Assembly (NCBI RefSeq): GCF_002906655.1
Contig: NZ_CP025795.1
Location: 1,736,001 to 1,800,000 of the forward strand
Reading direction: 5' to 3'
From: Vibrio hyugaensis
GTDB taxonomy: Bacteria > Pseudomonadota > Gammaproteobacteria > Enterobacterales > Vibrionaceae
Length of the DNA stretch: 64,000 nt
Shown here: piece by piece, positions 42,304 to 51,486 of the stretch
How the letters are laid out: each line of letters opens with the position of its first letter
Position numbering within the stretch: the stretch's first letter is position 1
Translations under genes and position numbers: made by a program
The notes under the pieces: model-generated
Told to the model about the DNA's origin: nothing
Seen by the model: the letters and a program-made list of their open reading frames with translations, nothing else
Database searches by the model: none

Positions 42304-43996
42304 TTCGCACCCTCGGTATGTCTGTTTTTTCTTCTCCCATCAAACGCTTCAACACTTCGTCTTTTGCTCCATAAAGCTTAATTCGGCCTTCCGCTAAATA
42401 GAGTAGCCGATCCATTTGCCTCAACGTGCTCGGGTTATGAGCAATAACAAGGACGGTTGAACCTTGTGATTTCAAATGCGCAATCAAGCGTTGGTAAGCG
42501 GCTTCACCTTCACCATCCAAGTTTGCATTCGCTTCATCAAATACCACAACGGATGGCTCTCCATATGCAGCCCTAGCTAATGCGATACGTTGTCGTTCAC
42601 CGCCTGAAAGCCCACGCCCATTCTCGCCAATCACAAAATCATATCCCTTGTTCTTTTTCAGAATCAATTCGTGGCAACCTGCGAGCTGAGCGGCTTGAAT
42701 AACTTTTGCAGGATCTTCATCTTTAAAACGTGCAATATTGTCTCGAATCGTACCTGGGAAGAGTTCAACCTCTTGCGCTAAATAGCCAAAGTGGGCACCA
42801 CGATCTTCTGAGGCCCAAGTCGAGACCTCCATCCCATCTAACGTTACCTTACCGGCTAACGGCTTGATGTTACCCACTAAAAGCCTAGCAAAAGTCGATT
42901 TCCCAGTACCTGAAGGGCCAATCACACCAACAGATACACCAGGAGGAATAGATAAACTAATACCTGATAAAACGGGTTCACTCGCACCGGGGTGACGATA
43001 AGCCATTCCCGTCAACTCAAAGTGCCCTTTTGGCCTTGGTAAAGGCATATCAGACTCTTCTTGCGTAACCACTCGATCAATTTCAAATAAACGCTGATAA
43101 GCATTTCTTGCTGACATGGCGCTTCGCCAAGTACCAATGGCTTGCTCCATCGGAGACAGCGCCCTGCTCATTAATATTGAACTGGCTATCATGGCACCCG
43201 CGGTGATTTCGTGTTGGATCACCAGTAATGCTCCACCGCCCAGCAAGCAAATTTGTAACGCACCGCGAACGAATTTGGAAAAGTTGGCCAAGTAAATCGA
43301 CTTACCTGTAACTCGCTGTTCCAATCGATTCGACTCGTTAACGTTTGAATACCACTTTTCTAGAAACGCATTCATCATCCCCATCGCCATAATTGAGTTC
43401 GCATTTTGGGTAGCGATCTCGGCATGATTTATATGCGATATAGCCCGAACTTCACTCTCTTGCATCGTCTTTCTGGTCACCAATTCATTGACCACACCTA
43501 AGCTAAAGAGCACAACAGAACCGCCCAAAGCAATATGTCCTAACATAGGATGGAGCAAATACACAAAGAGAATAAAGACTGGAGTCCAAGGGGCGTCAAG
43601 CAAAGGATAAGGGGCTTGGCTACTTAGAAAACTTTTGATGTTTTGGATATCTCTTAATACTTGTGACGTATAGCTTTTCCCTGAGTGGGCTTGATATTGA
43701 ATGCTTCGTTTCAGCATAAATACCGAAAGTTTCGCATCCATCCAATACCCAAACGTCTTACTCATTTGAGCTCGAGCAATGTCAATCAGAGACATCGTCA
43801 ATAAAGCCGCAATGACGATAACGGTCAAGAGAAACAGTGTATCAATGGAATAAGAGGATATGACTCGGTTGTACACTTGTAACATGTACAATGGGATAGA
43901 TAGTACTAATAAATTTATAAATAGACTAAAACCAATCAGCAAGCCTGTGAGCGTGCATAGTTTTTGTCTAACTTCTTTGAAAACCGTTTTTTGCAC
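42278..43996 (-). CDS. mfpB: Type I secretion ABC exporter (PrtD-like), membrane and ATPase domains fused
   Basis: I chose the GTG at 43996, which has GGAAG at proper spacing and gives a 572-aa protein starting VQKTVFKEVRQKL. A longer in-frame ORF would run into the upstream repeat-protein gene. The six-helix exporter domain (residues ~20-300) lacks an N-terminal C39 peptidase or C39-like domain, as in PrtD/AprD exporters of RTX-type substrates. The ATPase domain has Walker A GPSGTGKST, signature LSGGERQRIALARA, Walker B VVVFDEANANLD (Ala replaces the usual Pro after DE) and the switch His in VLVIAHNPSTL. Its expected substrate is the calcium-repeat protein encoded immediately upstream. Confidence 0.88.
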   Translation of the reverse strand: MQKTVFKEVRQKLCTLTGLLIGFSLFINLLVLSIPLYMLQVYNRVISSYSIDTLFLLTVIVIAALLTMSLIDIARAQMSKTFGYWMDAKLSVFMLKRSIQYQAHSGKSYTSQVLRDIQNIKSFLSSQAPYPLLDAPWTPVFILFVYLLHPMLGHIALGGSVVLFSLGVVNELVTRKTMQESEVRAISHINHAEIATQNANSIMAMGMMNAFLEKWYSNVNESNRLEQRVTGKSIYLANFSKFVRGALQICLLGGGALLVIQHEITAGAMIASSILMSRALSPMEQAIGTWRSAMSARNAYQRLFEIDRVVTQEESDMPLPRPKGHFELTGMAYRHPGASEPVLSGISLSIPPGVSVGVIGPSGTGKSTFARLLVGNIKPLAGKVTLDGMEVSTWASEDRGAHFGYLAQEVELFPGTIRDNIARFKDEDPAKVIQAAQLAGCHELILKKNKGYDFVIGENGRGLSGGERQRIALARAAYGEPSVVVFDEANANLDGEGEAAYQRLIAHLKSQGSTVLVIAHNPSTLRQMDRLLYLAEGRIKLYGAKDEVLKRLMGEEKTDIPRVRNEQSTANR

Positions 43997-44021
43997 GATT
44001 ACTTCCACATATTTGCAAGCG

Positions 44022-44046
44022 TAGGCGCTAGGTATGCTAGCGCCTA
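44022..44046 (-). other. Intercistronic stem-loop between mfpA and mfpB
   Basis: A perfect 10-bp inverted repeat, taggcgctag / ctagcgccta, with a 5-base loop lies in the 64-base gap between the substrate gene and the exporter gene. On the minus strand the T-run precedes the hairpin rather than following it, so it is not a standard terminator. It is better read as an mRNA-stabilising or partial-attenuation element. Confidence 0.7.
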
Positions 44047-44060
44047 AAAAAGACTGAGTT

Positions 44061-44645
44061 CTAGATAATGAACAAGTCGCTACCGTATGAGTTGATGTCC
44101 TCTTGTGTAACACCAATTAATTTAACGGTAAGATCTGCACCATCTGTAAAGACCGCATTACCTTTCGCATCGTAAGTAAAAGTAAGATCAGAGTATGACG
44201 TTACAGCATCACTGACGATATGAAGAGAATCTTCACCAATGGTAAAATCAACAACCTTTGCTTCACCGTGACCACCAAACTTATCCGTAAAGACGAACTT
44301 GTCTGCACCGCTACCACCAATAACGACGTTGTCACCAGAACCGGCAACTAAGATATCATCGCCGACACCACCATTTAGCTTGTTGTCACCTAATAAGCCG
44401 AGCAATAAATCACTACCAGTACCGCCACCAAGGTAGTCATTGCCTGTACCAGCCATTAGAATATCGTCACCAGCACCACCAGTTAAACGGTCATTACCAG
44501 CACCACCTACAACGAAATCATCACCGCCACCACCAACGAACGAGTCATTGCCGCCAAAGCCGATGAAGATATCATTGCCGCCATCAAAATCAGCGACTTG
44601 GTTGTTTTCACCCGCATCACCAATATATGTGTCATTTGTGCTCAT
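44061..44645 (-). CDS. mfpA: Small RTX-type calcium-repeat protein, predicted type I secretion substrate
   Basis: A 194-aa acidic protein with no signal peptide. Residues ~22-120 are about eleven consecutive nonapeptides of GGxGxDxhx type (GGNDIFIGF, GGNDSFVGG, GGDDFVVGG, AGNDRLTGG and so on), which fold as a calcium-binding beta-roll. Some late repeats are degenerate (LGDNKLNGG). The last ~70 residues (KVVDFTIGEDSLHI...DLFII) resemble the C-terminal block following RTX arrays in T1SS substrates, ending in hydrophobic residues after an acidic stretch. Nearly the whole protein is the repeat ladder, with no catalytic domain. The ABC and MFP genes follow directly. In V. parahaemolyticus the corresponding gene is linked to biofilm formation under CpsQ; this is from recall. 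Confidence 0.85.
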   Translation of the reverse strand: MSTNDTYIGDAGENNQVADFDGGNDIFIGFGGNDSFVGGGGDDFVVGGAGNDRLTGGAGDDILMAGTGNDYLGGGTGSDLLLGLLGDNKLNGGVGDDILVAGSGDNVVIGGSGADKFVFTDKFGGHGEAKVVDFTIGEDSLHIVSDAVTSYSDLTFTYDAKGNAVFTDGADLTVKLIGVTQEDINSYGSDLFII

Positions 44646-44754
44646 TTTATGTCCCTCTTGGCTTTATATTTGAATAGACTTTCACGTCTGGATTAACTTC
44701 CTTCAGACATGAGAAGTCTAATAAACATAAACATAGGAACAAGTTTGAATATGG

Positions 44755-44776
44755 ATTGATATTTCAAACTATCAAT
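44755..44776. promoter_or_regulatory. Inverted repeat upstream of mfpA, possible regulator site
   Basis: attgata and tatcaat are separated by 8 bases, ~110 bases before the mfpA start and between it and the CsgD-type regulator gene. The dyad could be an operator, but AT-rich dyads are common here. Confidence 0.25.
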
Positions 44777-44846
44777 AATTTTAACACTACAAAAAGTGGT
44801 ACTTTTAGACATAAACAACATCTAAAACAAAAAGTTAAAAGTAGTA

Positions 44847-45503
44847 CTAAAGGTTTCTCTTAGCCCAACTTGTGGCTTGCGTCCGGTTTTTAACTTCAAT
44901 TTTTCGGAAAATGTTGTAAAGATGAGATTTAATCGTATGTTCACTAATAAATAGTGAATCCGCTATTTCCATGTTGGAACCACCATCTTTTAACATCTGA
45001 AGAACTTGTATTTCCCTTCGCGTGAGTTCTACTTCTATAACTGGCTCAATAACGTAGTTAGCCTCCTTACCTTTATAATAAGCCAACAATTGCTCAAGCA
45101 ATCGTCTTGATAACCAATTATCACCATCAATAATCGCTTTAAGCCCTTGGCAAAGTTTGGTCATTGAATCACTTGGGCCAAATATCCCTTTTACATGAGG
45201 CCACGATGCTAATTCTTCCGTATCAAGCTCATGTCCTAGGTTTAACATAATTGTTCCTAGCACTTTTTCATTATCTTTTAGATAAACTAAAGTATCAGAC
45301 GGTGTTTCTACAGAGAAATCAACCAACAGAAAATACTGTTCAGGAATCAATTCGTGATAGCTTAGATTTTTACTATCTATGATGGTTATTTTGGTTTCTG
45401 TATTTTTAGAAAGCATCTCCTTAAAGTTTTCACTCTGTAAACTTTGTTGAGTGATCATTAGGATCTCAGGCCTTTCCTTATACTGTTCCATAATGTTTCT
45501 CAT
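44847..45503 (-). CDS. cpsQ: CsgD/VpsT-family LuxR-type transcription regulator
   Basis: A 218-aa protein. The N-terminal receiver-like domain lacks the DD pair and phospho-Asp of true response regulators. Residues near 130 contain NWLSRRLL, matching the W-[FLM]-[TS]-R motif that binds c-di-GMP in VpsT. The C-terminal LuxR domain reads ELTRREIQVLQML, NMEIADSLFISEHTIKSHLYNIFRKI, VKNRTQA. This class activates biofilm matrix and capsule genes when c-di-GMP is high. It is encoded just upstream of the calcium-repeat protein and its exporter, which are the likely targets. By synteny it corresponds to CpsQ of V. parahaemolyticus; I did not verify this by alignment. Confidence 0.8.
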   Translation of the reverse strand: MRNIMEQYKERPEILMITQQSLQSENFKEMLSKNTETKITIIDSKNLSYHELIPEQYFLLVDFSVETPSDTLVYLKDNEKVLGTIMLNLGHELDTEELASWPHVKGIFGPSDSMTKLCQGLKAIIDGDNWLSRRLLEQLLAYYKGKEANYVIEPVIEVELTRREIQVLQMLKDGGSNMEIADSLFISEHTIKSHLYNIFRKIEVKNRTQATSWAKRNL

Positions 45504-45634
45504 ACTTTCACTAACTTAACATTCTGAATTTAATAGTTATTGCTGAGCACCTAAACTCATATCTAAGTGCTAGACGATAGAGTAGAGTTATTTGATACTT
45601 TTTTAAATTGCAATTTGGTTAAAATCATAAACAA

Positions 45635-45666
45635 AAAAAGTGTTTCTCATAAAAGAAACACTTTTT
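45635..45666 (-). terminator. Terminator between the two CsgD-type genes
   Basis: A 13-bp AT-rich stem, aaaaagtgtttct / agaaacacttttt, with a 6-base loop and T-runs on both flanks. It lies downstream of the frameshifted regulator gene and upstream of the intact one. Confidence 0.8.
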
Positions 45667-45733
45667 ACATATAAAAAACTAATGATAGATCTACATCGCA
45701 ATTTAGAAGAAATAAACACTAACCTTACTGAAT

Positions 45734-46401
45734 TTATACCGCTATTGATAAACCAGATATATTTTCTTTAGCCCAAATTAATGCTTGAACTCTATTTTTC
45801 ACATCAATCTTCTTAAAAATATTGTGCAAATGGGTTTTGACAGTATTTTCACTTACAAATAATTGTTCAGCAATCTGTTGATTCGAAGCCCCCATTGAAA
45901 GGAAGGTAATAATTTGCTGCTCTCTTTTCGTCAAAATTGCGGACACACTCTTATTTATTGGTCTGCTGTGTCGGCGTAAGTGCGTAATATACTGCTGTGA
46001 AAACTTGCGGCTAAACCACATATCACCCTGTAACACCTTACCAATTCCAAGCTGAAGATTGTTAATATCATCGGATGTATAAAAGATTCCTGCAAGATTC
46101 TGCCAAACAAACAGCTCTTCTGTTGAAATGGTTCTATCGCAATTGATAAGCACTTCAATCGTATCTTTTAGCTCCGCTTTCTTGAATTCTACATAGCGAG
46201 CGAAGACTTCATCGGAAATTACACTGTAGTCGATTAAGGTGGCAGAAATAGAGCCGTGGTGATTTAAGGGGGTACTGAGCTTCTCGGGGGCATCAAAACA
46301 ACGTTGATACTGAGCTTGGTTTCCAGAACATCCTTGAGCAAAGATGACTGCAAACTGTCCTCAGTAATTAATATGACGTTCCTTGTACTTTTACACTCCA
46401 T
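45734..46401 (-). pseudogene. Frameshifted second CsgD/VpsT-type regulator gene
   Basis: The gene would start at ATG 46401: MECKSTRNVILITEDSLQSS and on, resembling the start of the intact neighbour (LMITQQSLQSENFKEML). This frame stops at PPRSSVPP. The rest of the protein continues in another frame from about 46300 (LIDYSVISDEVFARYVEF), without a stop, to the LuxR domain (LTKREQQIITFLSM, ASNQQIAEQLFVSENTVKTHL). The span is 668 bases, not a multiple of three, so one net base is missing (or two extra) around 46270-46300. The WFSR c-di-GMP-type motif is intact (GDMWFSRKF). Either the gene is inactivated or the read contains an error. The truncated downstream frame has a GTG at 46153 and could still make a DNA-binding half-protein of 139 aa. 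Confidence 0.75.
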
Positions 46402-46550
46402 CTCTCTTGCAGCCCTTTAGTTATTTTGATTGAAATAAGCAATAGATTTAGATAGAGCGGCAGTATTGTCAAGTATGAAAAAAAGTAGTAACAAAGACTA
46501 ACTTATTGATTGAAAGCTAGTTAAAGAAGGTGAGTTAACGAGTAAGTATG

Positions 46551-46575
46551 AAAAAGGGAGTTCGAAAACTCCCCC
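46551..46575 (-). terminator. Rho-independent terminator with UUCG tetraloop
   Basis: On the minus strand gggagtt-ttcg-aactccc is followed by ttttt. It lies just after the stop of the 66-aa gene. Confidence 0.85.
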
Positions 46576-46579
46576 TTTA

Positions 46580-46780
46580 TTAGTGCACTGGTGTTGAATT
46601 TTTCTGATTGAACTTACCAAAGTATTGTTCAAGAATCTCTGGTGTCAGCTTTCCTTCAGCTTCTAGCTTCTTTAGTTCGGCTGCGATTTGCTTTTGCTCT
46701 TCTAGAGAAGGTAGCTTTACTTCCGGCTCCTGAGCAGCTTCTTGAGAAATCTGTTCTAGTTCTTTTTCGAAGTCATTCAT
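46580..46780 (-). CDS. Small acidic helical protein of unknown function, 66 aa
   Basis: A 66-aa hypothetical protein rich in Glu, Gln and Lys, with no signal peptide or membrane segment. The middle (LEEQKQIAAELKKLEAEGKL) is predicted helical, followed by TPEILEQYFGKF. AGGTAAG lies at good distance before the ATG, and a strong terminator follows the stop, so it is probably a real gene. It is 58 bases downstream of the chemoreceptor gene on the same strand and may be co-transcribed. I recognise no family. Confidence 0.65.
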   Translation of the reverse strand: MNDFEKELEQISQEAAQEPEVKLPSLEEQKQIAAELKKLEAEGKLTPEILEQYFGKFNQKNSTPVH

Positions 46781-46838
46781 AGTACTTACCTAAATATATA
46801 GTCGTTAAACTTGTAAATTAGGCCTATTCTATCCAACT

Positions 46839-48755
46839 CTACAGTTTGAAGCTACCAACCATCTTATCCAAGCGAGAGGATAGTTCCTGTAGGTCTTGGC
46901 TTGCACTCGCTAGCTCTTCCGCTGTAGCGGTCGTCATTTCATTAATCGCATTAATTTCTTCAATGTTCTGATTGATGGTATGTACAACCGTTGACTGCTC
47001 TTCGGTTGCTGTCGCAACTTGTGTGTTTCGGTCAGAGATATCTGCAATGCGCTCAGAAATGTTCATCAGCACTTCAACGGCTTCATCAGTCGAGGCGACG
47101 CCTTCGAACGTTACGGTCTTACCTGCTTCCATCGCTGTCACGGCATCTTGAGCGTCACTTTGAAGCTGATTGATCATCTTCTGAATCTCTTCCGTAGAGA
47201 CAGCGGTACGTGAAGCCAGATTTCGAACTTCATCCGCAACGACGGCAAAACCACGCCCCTGCTCACCCGCTCGTGCTGCTTCAATCGCCGCATTCAAAGC
47301 AAGTAAGTTGGTTTGCTCGGAGATATCACGAATGACATCCAAAATTGATCCAATGTCCTTGGTAGTGGTTGCCAGTTGCGTCACTACCATGCTGGTCGTT
47401 TCAACGTCATCGGCAAGGCGACTGATCACTTCTTTCGCTTGAGTAACCACTTGGCGACCTGTCTGTGTGTTATCAGATGCTTGGTTTGCTGTATCCGCAG
47501 CGGTTGCAGCGTTAGAGGCAATCTCACTGATGGTCGCCCCCATCTGGTTAATCGCCGTTACCACTTGAATTGTTTGGTCACGTTGCTCTTGGCTATTATC
47601 GTGCGTTGATGTGGCTTTGTTGGATACACTGTCCGCAGCTTGGCTTAATGCGCCGCTGGTTAACGACACTTCTTTCATAGTCGCGTGAATCTTTTCAATA
47701 AAGCCATTAAAGCCTTTTGATAGCTGAGCAATCTCGTCGTTACCTTTGATTTCGATACGCTGAGCCAAATCACCTTCCCCTTCACCAAGGTCAGTGAATC
47801 GGTCTGCAATTTGGCGAATTGGGTTAGTAATGCTGTTTGCTAGCAAAACACCCATTGCGATGAAGATCAGCGCCACGATTGCTGTCGTAAACAACATTTT
47901 CTCTGCTGTTGCATCAAGGTCAGCAAATACCTCATTCACTGGCACGACACCAACCACAAACCAATCCATTGATGGCACATACAGGCTAGATACAAACATA
48001 TCTTGGCCTTCAAATTCGGTAGTAACGAGATTGAAATGACCTTTGTTAAGCAGCTGAGAAGCTTCTCCACCAAACAATTGGCTAATAGACGTTTTGTTTT
48101 TGCCTTGCTGGCGGTGTATCTGGATGTCACCTTTACTATTCGTTAGGAAAACATAGCCTGATTTCTCAATCTTGAAGCCATTCAGGAGCGACACCATATC
48201 ATCCATCGATTTTGACAAACCAGACATCGAGATGCCATTCACATCTTGATAATTAGCAAACATTTTCACGTCACCATTGGACTCTTGGAATACGCTCACT
48301 GACGTGTCTTGGCCCGAAGAGGTGAACCTAAAAAACCACCCATCCTGTGAGCGATTGAGTTGGCGTAGAAAGCCGTTCTGGTTCCAGTAGTATGCGGTTT
48401 GGCGGTTTGCCACAGACGCATCGTTTAGCTCATATTGAGACTTCACATTGTTAAGCTGCTGGACAAGTTGCGCTTCAACAACTGGATTACGGTCGGTCGT
48501 AGATAAGGCTTCAACCACAAATTCGTTGGTTGCTAACTGCTTTGCCGCTTGCTGCATTTGGACAACTTCACGGTCAATTTCGGTATTGATTTGCTGCAGC
48601 ATTGCAGGGAGCTCAATATCGACCAAACGGTGACTAAGCACCTCTCGGGCGTGGCGCTGCGCCATGACACCGACAATAATAGTCGAGGCTAAAACAGCAA
48701 AAGTAATACCGAGTACCACCTTTTGTTTGATACTCAGAGAAGTAAGTTTCAACAT
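46839..48755 (-). CDS. Methyl-accepting chemotaxis protein with dCache-type sensor
   Basis: I chose the ATG at 48755 (AAAGG upstream), giving 638 aa starting [14 protein letters not shown]1 at ~12-32 is followed by a ~270-residue periplasmic domain with the Cache-like segment [17 protein letters not shown] and [16 protein letters not shown]. After that come TM2, a HAMP domain ([21 protein letters not shown]) and the MCP signalling hairpin ([39 protein letters not shown]). The C-terminus (DKMVGSFKL) has no CheR/CheB pentapeptide. It senses an extracytoplasmic ligand and signals to CheA; the ligand is unknown. The longer in-frame ORF upstream is not supported. Confidence 0.9.
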   Translation of the reverse strand: MLKLTSLSIKQKVVLGITFAVLASTIIVGVMAQRHAREVLSHRLVDIELPAMLQQINTEIDREVVQMQQAAKQLATNEFVVEALSTTDRNPVVEAQLVQQLNNVKSQYELNDASVANRQTAYYWNQNGFLRQLNRSQDGWFFRFTSSGQDTSVSVFQESNGDVKMFANYQDVNGISMSGLSKSMDDMVSLLNGFKIEKSGYVFLTNSKGDIQIHRQQGKNKTSISQLFGGEASQLLNKGHFNLVTTEFEGQDMFVSSLYVPSMDWFVVGVVPVNEVFADLDATAEKMLFTTAIVALIFIAMGVLLANSITNPIRQIADRFTDLGEGEGDLAQRIEIKGNDEIAQLSKGFNGFIEKIHATMKEVSLTSGALSQAADSVSNKATSTHDNSQEQRDQTIQVVTAINQMGATISEIASNAATAADTANQASDNTQTGRQVVTQAKEVISRLADDVETTSMVVTQLATTTKDIGSILDVIRDISEQTNLLALNAAIEAARAGEQGRGFAVVADEVRNLASRTAVSTEEIQKMINQLQSDAQDAVTAMEAGKTVTFEGVASTDEAVEVLMNISERIADISDRNTQVATATEEQSTVVHTINQNIEEINAINEMTTATAEELASASQDLQELSSRLDKMVGSFKL

Positions 48756-49020
48756 ATTTGGACCTTTAAAAGAATCACTCGTTATCTGCATTCTGAACAG
48801 GTTAAACTTGGTGCATAAGTATTTGCTATGCACGGCTTGGAATCTATATCGGCCTTTCCCTACAAAACTAGAGAAAATTCTCACAAACTTATGCAAATGT
48901 TATGTAACAGACTGTCGAGTAGGGTAATTCACGTTTTTCAATGGCTTGCAATCACTTTACTCGCCCCAATATTGGAAAGATAAATTACACGGGCGTACTG
49001 GAACTTTTCCCTACGAATGA

Positions 49021-50028
49021 GTGACCAATACACAAAATAAGAATCAAATGGATACCCAGAGAGTCCACAAAATGCACAAAACGAACTTCGAAACGCTTCA
49101 AAGCTATTTAGAGTCCCAGATCATTGGTCAGCATGATCTGGTAAAACAACTACTCATTGCTCTACTTGCCGATGGGCACATCTTGGTTGAAGGTCCTCCA
49201 GGTCTTGCAAAAACACGAGCTGTAAAATCCCTGTCTGATTGTGTCGAAGGCGATTTCCACCGCATTCAATTTACGCCCGACCTACTGCCTGCCGACTTAA
49301 CGGGTACAGATATATTCCGTCCTGAAACAGGCGAATTTACCTTTCAGTCTGGTCCGATTTTCAATTCTTTGATCCTTGCCGATGAAATCAACCGTGCGCC
49401 GGCCAAAGTTCAAGCAGCAATGCTAGAAGCCATGGCAGAAAAGCAAGTAACGGCTGGCCGCAACACGTATGCGCTACCCGAACTTTTCTTGGTAATGGCG
49501 ACACAAAACCCGATAGAACAAGAAGGAACTTATCCGCTGCCAGAAGCGCAGCTCGACCGTTTCTTGTTGCACCTTGATGTGGATTACCCAGATGCAGAGC
49601 ATGAGCTCGCCATCTTACGCATCAACCGTGGTGAAGCGAAAGGCGAAGCAGCGGTGGAACGCCCGAGCTTAAGCCAGGAGGACATCTTCACTGCGCGCAA
49701 AGAAGTGCTCAACATTCACATGGCAGATGCGATTGAGCAATACATTGTCCGTCTTGTGATGGCGACTCGACAGCCAAGCGATTACGACTCAGAGCTTGCG
49801 AAATGGCTATCAATGGGGGTAAGTCCACGTGCAACCATCGCGCTGGATCGTTGTGCTCGAGCTCATGCTTGGCTAGCCGGTCGTGACTTCGTTTCACCAG
49901 AAGACGTTCAAGCCATGGCTTACCCTGTGCTACGTCACCGTCTACTGCTTAGCTACCACGCTCAGGCAGAAGGCATTACAGCAAATCAGGTTATCGACAA
50001 GCTTCTTAATCTTGTAGGTAGCGCATAA
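49021..50028 (+). CDS. moxR: MoxR-family AAA+ ATPase
   Basis: A ~318-335-aa cytoplasmic AAA+ protein. The true start may be GTG 49021, ATG 49048 or ATG 49072. The last gives MHKTNFETLQSYLESQIIG, the usual family N-terminus, and has AGAGAG before it. Motifs: Walker A GPPGLAKTRA, Walker B LILADEINRAP, sensor 1 VMATQNPIEQEGTYPLPEAQ, arginine finger LDRFLL and sensor 2 GVSPRATIAL. MoxR proteins act as chaperones that insert metal or assemble complexes together with VWA-domain partners. The following genes encode DUF58 and two VWA proteins, the classical MoxR/Bat operon. Confidence 0.92.
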   Translation: MTNTQNKNQMDTQRVHKMHKTNFETLQSYLESQIIGQHDLVKQLLIALLADGHILVEGPPGLAKTRAVKSLSDCVEGDFHRIQFTPDLLPADLTGTDIFRPETGEFTFQSGPIFNSLILADEINRAPAKVQAAMLEAMAEKQVTAGRNTYALPELFLVMATQNPIEQEGTYPLPEAQLDRFLLHLDVDYPDAEHELAILRINRGEAKGEAAVERPSLSQEDIFTARKEVLNIHMADAIEQYIVRLVMATRQPSDYDSELAKWLSMGVSPRATIALDRCARAHAWLAGRDFVSPEDVQAMAYPVLRHRLLLSYHAQAEGITANQVIDKLLNLVGSA

Positions 50029-50042
50029 CGTAGGTAGGTGAC

Positions 50043-50969
50043 ATGTCTGCATCATATGCATTGCCACCTCATGCGAATGGGGTGACATTAACCCTTGAAG
50101 AGCTGCTTCAATACCGGACGCAATCCGTTCGTTGGCTACCACCAGCACAGAGTATTTGGTCGCAAATGAGTGGTAATCATACCAGCCGTCAAAAAGGGCG
50201 CGGTATGGACTTTATGGAAGTGCGTCAATATCAAGCGGGCGATGATATTCGCAGTATCGATTGGCGAGTCACGGCTCGAACGGGAAAAGCGCACACCAAG
50301 TTGTTTGCTGAAGACAAAGAGCAAGCGGTGATCTTATACATCGACTTGAGCCCAAGCATGCACTTTGGTTCGCAATATGTATTGAAGTCGGTTCAACTGG
50401 CGCACTTCGCTAGCGTCTTGATTTGGCTGACGTTAGCCAAGAAAGACCGCATCGGCGCGGTGATAGATGATGGTTCCCAATGTATTGAGTTCCGCCCTTC
50501 TTCTCTTCAAAAGCAAGGGCTAAGAATTCTTGACGCGATAGTGAATACTCACAATCAATTGCTTACGAATCAACACGCTGACAGCACACGTACGCTGCCA
50601 TACATGAGCGCCATTGAAACGCTACACAACCTTACGCCGAAAGGCAGTGAGCTCATTCTATTGAGCGACTTTGCTCAAGTGGGAGAGAAAGAGCTGCTTC
50701 AACTGCGTCGACTAAAGCAACACAACAGCGTTCGCGCAGTCCAGTTCTATGACCCTTTGGAGCGAGGTGAAACCAAATTTCGAGGTCAAGCGAAAGCGTC
50801 TGACGGTCATCGAAGCCAATGGTTCAACTTTGGTTCAAAAGGACAACGAAAGGCATTGGAATCATACTTCGATAAGCATCAGCAAGCCATCAAACAACAA
50901 TGCCACTCGATGGCGATTCCATTTAATAGTCTGTCCAGTGGGTTTCCCCTGATTCAGCAATTAAGCTAA
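50043..50969 (+). CDS. DUF58-domain protein of the MoxR/Bat operon
   Basis: A 308-aa protein with a strong ribosome site (AGGTAGGTGAC) 14 bases after moxR. The DUF58 signature is clear: FMEVRQYQAGDDIRSIDWRV near residue 60, followed by the VWA-like AVILYIDLSPSMHFG (D-x-S-x-S type metal site with DLSPS). No membrane segment is evident, unlike many DUF58 proteins. Members are always found beside MoxR ATPases and are thought to be their partner. Likely function is envelope maintenance or complex assembly, not established. Confidence 0.88.
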   Translation: MSASYALPPHANGVTLTLEELLQYRTQSVRWLPPAQSIWSQMSGNHTSRQKGRGMDFMEVRQYQAGDDIRSIDWRVTARTGKAHTKLFAEDKEQAVILYIDLSPSMHFGSQYVLKSVQLAHFASVLIWLTLAKKDRIGAVIDDGSQCIEFRPSSLQKQGLRILDAIVNTHNQLLTNQHADSTRTLPYMSAIETLHNLTPKGSELILLSDFAQVGEKELLQLRRLKQHNSVRAVQFYDPLERGETKFRGQAKASDGHRSQWFNFGSKGQRKALESYFDKHQQAIKQQCHSMAIPFNSLSSGFPLIQQLS

Positions 50970-51009
50970 CCACAGTAACAACATATAAAACATTCAAGCA
51001 GTAGTAATA

Positions 51010-51486
51010 ATGACAACGAATAACCAAAGCCTAAACCTTGAACCTTTAATCCTACCGAATGCACCAGATTGGTTCCCACTTGCTTGGGGATGGTGGGCTG
51101 TTCTGGGCGGGATAATTCTTTCCATCGTAATTGTCGTGTTGTACTTAAGATGGCGTTCAAAACGTCTTGTCGCTAAAAAGACCGCTTTGAAATTGTTGAC
51201 CAACCCGCTCACACCACATACTCCGTCTTCTGCATTAGAGGTTCTCCGCCAAGCGGCTTTGAGTTACTTCCCTCGGGAAGAGATCGCACCATTAACAGGC
51301 TCTGCTTGGTATGAGTTTCTTGATAGCTACACCAAAGAAACTCGATTCGTAGACAAACAACAACAGTGGCAAGCCGCGCTTTACCAAAAATCTGGTCAAG
51401 AACAGCATCAAGATTTGATTGATGATTGTGCTTTCTGGATTGACAGCGCTTTGCCTCCGAAGAAAAAGGCAAAAACTCGTGACTGA
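51010..51486 (+). CDS. DUF4381 membrane protein of the MoxR/Bat operon
   Basis: A 158-aa protein with one transmembrane helix at ~32-52 (WWAVLGGIILSIVIVVLYL), preceded by the DUF4381 start LILPNAPDWFPLAWGW. A cytoplasmic helical domain follows with LEVLRQAALSYFPREEIAPL and SAWYEFLD. The length is normal. The stop overlaps the GTG start of the next VWA gene, indicating coupling. The function is unknown beyond constant association with Bat proteins. Confidence 0.85.
   Translation: MTTNNQSLNLEPLILPNAPDWFPLAWGWWAVLGGIILSIVIVVLYLRWRSKRLVAKKTALKLLTNPLTPHTPSSALEVLRQAALSYFPREEIAPLTGSAWYEFLDSYTKETRFVDKQQQWQAALYQKSGQEQHQDLIDDCAFWIDSALPPKKKAKTRD

Noticed and set aside
40963..43996. The type I exporter as the secretion route for the giant repeat proteins
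   Set aside because: The giants have N-terminal Sec signal peptides and lack C-terminal RTX-type secretion regions. The exporter is coupled to its own small calcium-repeat substrate.
44008..44116. N-terminal extension of the ABC exporter reading frame
   Set aside because: It overlaps the end of the calcium-repeat gene and its hairpin, shows no homology and has no ribosome site. The GTG at 43996 with GGAAG is better.
48756..48896. N-terminal extension of the dCache chemoreceptor
   Set aside because: It would place ~47 unrelated residues before the usual first transmembrane helix. ATG 48755 has a ribosome site.
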